Position numbers and translations under genes: made by a program
Shown: positions 62,497 to 64,000 of the stretch, piece by piece
Layout of the letters: every line of letters starts with the position of its first letter
Position numbering within the stretch: the stretch's first letter is position 1
Notes under the pieces: generated by a model
The model's database searches: none
What the model was told of the DNA's origin: nothing
Seen by the model: the letters and a program-made list of their open reading frames with translations, nothing else
Assembly: GCF_014250475.1 (NCBI RefSeq)
Contig: NZ_CP060204.1
Span: 124,001-188,000 of the forward strand
DNA length: 64,000 nucleotides
Reading direction: 5' to 3'
From: Selenomonas timonae
Lineage (GTDB): Bacteria; Bacillota; Negativicutes; Selenomonadales; Selenomonadaceae

Positions 62497-62995
62497 GAGG
62501 TGCTCCTCGGTGCAAGCGGATCCGCGCTGCCTGGTCAATCACAACGCGCAGCGCATCCTGCTCATGCCCCACAGCATAGACCCGAATCGTCATATTGCTG
62601 CTCCAATCTCTTGCAATGTCCCCGTTGCGGTCAAATGCCACGCGCTTTCCATGCGCCGTCTCCTGCTCGAATCGCACAAGCGGCAGCGGCTCATGCACGC
62701 GAACAGTCCCATCAAACGGTCGATGAAGTGCATAGCCATCAGTGTAAATTTCAAGACGCGGATCGCGTTTCCATGAGCGTCTTCCCTCTAGCATATAGAG
62801 CTCCATCGCCGTCACACGGCTGATTGCCTGCACACGCCGAATTTCGGCGGCGAGATGCACAGCCTCGTACTCAACCGCCGCACGTGCATAGAGTGAAAGC
62901 GCTGCCGGAAGCGCCGCCGCAAATACGATGCCGAGTACAGAGACTGCAACGAGCACGTTGAGAAGCGCCATGCCCTGCATTTCGACGCGCCTCAC
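62477..62995 (-). CDS. GspH/FimT-like pseudopilin lacking Glu at +5
   Basis: The 172-residue protein has a leader MRRVEMQG and then MALLNVLVAVSVLGIVFAAALPAAL. Position +5 is Asn rather than the usual Glu, and +1 is Met. The body contains AAEIRRVQAISRVTAMEL, as in GspH/FimT. The start is GTG 62995 with GGGGAGG 6 bases upstream, and it overlaps the peptidase stop as GTGA. The longer TTG start upstream would break the leader pattern. Confidence 0.75.
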   Translation of the reverse strand: MRRVEMQGMALLNVLVAVSVLGIVFAAALPAALSLYARAAVEYEAVHLAAEIRRVQAISRVTAMELYMLEGRRSWKRDPRLEIYTDGYALHRPFDGTVRVHEPLPLVRFEQETAHGKRVAFDRNGDIARDWSSNMTIRVYAVGHEQDALRVVIDQAARIRLHRGAPHDDEAE

Positions 62996-63561
62996 AAGAC
63001 ACCTCCCCAATAGAGCTGCCAGATCTGCGCGCCCGCGACAAAGGCGACATAGCCGCCAGCTGCGAGGAAGGGACCGAAGGGAATCCCATCACGGCGCTTT
63101 TTTCTCCCCGTCGCAAGGAGGAACACCGCCGCAATTCCGCCGAGCATAAAGGCGATCCAGACGGCAATCAGCGCCGATTCCCATCCCAGCCAAACGCCGA
63201 GCGTCGCAGCAAGTTTTACATCACCGCCGCCAAGGCCGTCGCGTGCGGCAATATATAGGCAATAAAATAAGACGCCGCAAAGCGTCCCACCGATGAGAGC
63301 CTCCCGCAGGGAAAGCAGCCCCGCCAGCACCGGAACAAAGCCGAAGACAGCAAAGGGCAATGTAATCACATCATAGAGCATACCATCTCTGAGGTCAAGA
63401 TAGGAGAGCCAGAGGAGCACCGCAGAAAAAAGACTGCCGCAGAGGCTGCGCAGCGTGACACCGCCGAAGAACAGAATGCCAATCACGGAAAGCAGCCAAA
63501 GAACAGCAAGCGGCACGAGGGCAGTTCGTGCGGGAAAAAGCTCATGCAGCTCTTCCTGCAT
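62992..63561 (-). CDS. prepilin peptidase, A24 catalytic domain only
   Basis: The 189-residue polytopic protein has both catalytic Asp motifs of A24 peptidases, LSYLDLRDGMLYDVITLP and RDGLGGGDVKLAATLGVWLGW. It lacks the N-terminal methyltransferase/zinc region (CxxC pairs) found in PilD, so it probably cleaves without methylating, like TadV or archaeal FlaK-type enzymes. ATG 63561 is chosen because GGGAGG lies 7 bases before; ATG 63567 is too close to that site. Its substrates are the neighbouring pseudopilins. Confidence 0.85.
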   Translation of the reverse strand: MQEELHELFPARTALVPLAVLWLLSVIGILFFGGVTLRSLCGSLFSAVLLWLSYLDLRDGMLYDVITLPFAVFGFVPVLAGLLSLREALIGGTLCGVLFYCLYIAARDGLGGGDVKLAATLGVWLGWESALIAVWIAFMLGGIAAVFLLATGRKKRRDGIPFGPFLAAGGYVAFVAGAQIWQLYWGGVL

Positions 63562-63574
63562 CCTCATGCCTCCC

Positions 63575-63964
63575 TTACTCCTTCGTACGATATTCCTCCG
63601 CTGTCCGTCCCGCACAAGTCGCACGCCAGACATTGTTCTTCTGCTCGATCTTGTACGTCGCCTTTTCCATGGACTCTTCCTTTCCGCCGACGAGCACATT
63701 GCCTGAGGGCGGCTTGAGATTCTTGAGATCGGTTACATACTCTGCCAGATCGTCAAGATTCGAGGGATTTTTCCCCTTTGCCGTCTGATACAGCACGATT
63801 GCCGTGTCGAGCGCCGTAAGATCCGCCTGCACCTTCACCGTGTTCGCCGTCGCAATCGCAGACGTGAAACGCGGCACGGCAATCGCGAGGATCACCGCCA
63901 AGATCATCACGGCAAGCAGTGTCGAAAGCAGGGAAAATCCGCGTTGCGTATGTGCGGACTGCAT
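63575..63964 (-). CDS. major pilin/pseudopilin-like protein lacking Glu at +5
   Basis: The 129-residue protein has a leader MQSAHTQRG followed by FSLLSTLLAVMILAVILAIAVP, a type IV pilin helix with Ser rather than Glu at +5. The soluble part is GspG/PilA-like: ANTVKVQADLTALDTAIVLYQTAKGKNPSNLDDLAEYV, then a C-terminal strand with AGRTAEEYRTKE. The start may be ATG 63964 or the TTG at 63994; the first gives an ordinary leader length. Upstream, another frame ends with a stop at 63969-63971 and could be the C-terminal end of a preceding pilus gene. Confidence 0.8.
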   Translation of the reverse strand: MQSAHTQRGFSLLSTLLAVMILAVILAIAVPRFTSAIATANTVKVQADLTALDTAIVLYQTAKGKNPSNLDDLAEYVTDLKNLKPPSGNVLVGGKEESMEKATYKIEQKNNVWRATCAGRTAEEYRTKE

Positions 63965-64000
63965 GCGTTTACTTAAAGTCGACAAACTCGTCAATGCGCG

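Overview
This 64 kb window looks like chromosome of a diderm Firmicute of class Negativicutes, most likely Selenomonas or a close relative. The assignment is an inference from protein content, not from a marker-gene comparison. Firmicutes-type genes (whiA, yvcK, rapZ, rnmV, a DegS-like kinase) sit beside outer-membrane features: a Wza-type export lipoprotein, Wzx/Wzy-type polysaccharide genes and a prepilin/pseudopilin cluster. Base composition is GC-rich over housekeeping genes and clearly AT-richer between about 4.1 and 25.8 kb. No rRNA, tRNA or CRISPR array was seen.

Layout. (1) 1-2.8 kb: glycolytic operon gap-pgk-tpiA on the minus strand behind a strong promoter, with divergent mtnA to 4.1 kb. 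(2) 4.1-8.9 kb: accessory island with a fused nucleotidyltransferase-HEPN gene, a sugar-nucleotide epimerase, remnants of an Rpn nuclease and an IS30 transposase, and a two-gene Thoeris-like anti-phage system (TIR protein plus a two-helix membrane/macro-domain protein). (3) 8.9-29.5 kb: a surface-polysaccharide locus of about 20.5 kb, all on the minus strand and apparently driven by one full-consensus promoter at 29.44-29.47 kb. Its order is wza, wzz, initiating sugar-phosphate transferase, five glycosyltransferases, an acetyltransferase, a Wzy-like polymerase and Wzx, then a GDP-sugar pathway: gmd, a split transketolase, an unusual epimerase, an fcl homologue, a DegT-family enzyme whose PLP lysine is replaced by histidine, and manC. 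Between the fcl and degT genes lie a broken HD-domain fragment and a frameshifted winged-helix gene.

(4) 29.5-36.1 kb: AEC transporter, histidinol-phosphatase-like protein, rsmA, rnmV, tmk, an Orn/Lys/Arg decarboxylase and a DegS-like kinase, mostly overlapping by 4 nt. (5) 36.2-44.3 kb: YgbA-like protein, small soluble chemotaxis signalling protein, secreted unknown plus polysaccharide deacetylase, whiA-yvcK-rapZ and two Cof-type phosphatases. (6) 44.3-51.2 kb, mostly plus strand: anchored protein, NusG-II protein, Gx transporter, fumarase, Crp/Fnr regulator, flavoprotein disulfide reductase and two exported proteins. (7) 51.2-59.3 kb: prfC, exoA, lepB, rplS, a diguanylate cyclase and aroC-aroK-aroB. 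(8) 59.4-64 kb: a type IV pilus/pseudopilus cluster that continues past the window.

The most notable content is the GDP-sugar pathway. ManC, Gmd, the histidine-variant DegT enzyme, the two-subunit transketolase and two SDR proteins together suggest a 3,6-dideoxy and possibly two-carbon-branched sugar. The Thoeris-like pair, whose TIR protein carries a cysteine-rich insert, is next. All functions are inferred from sequence reading alone; no database search was run.
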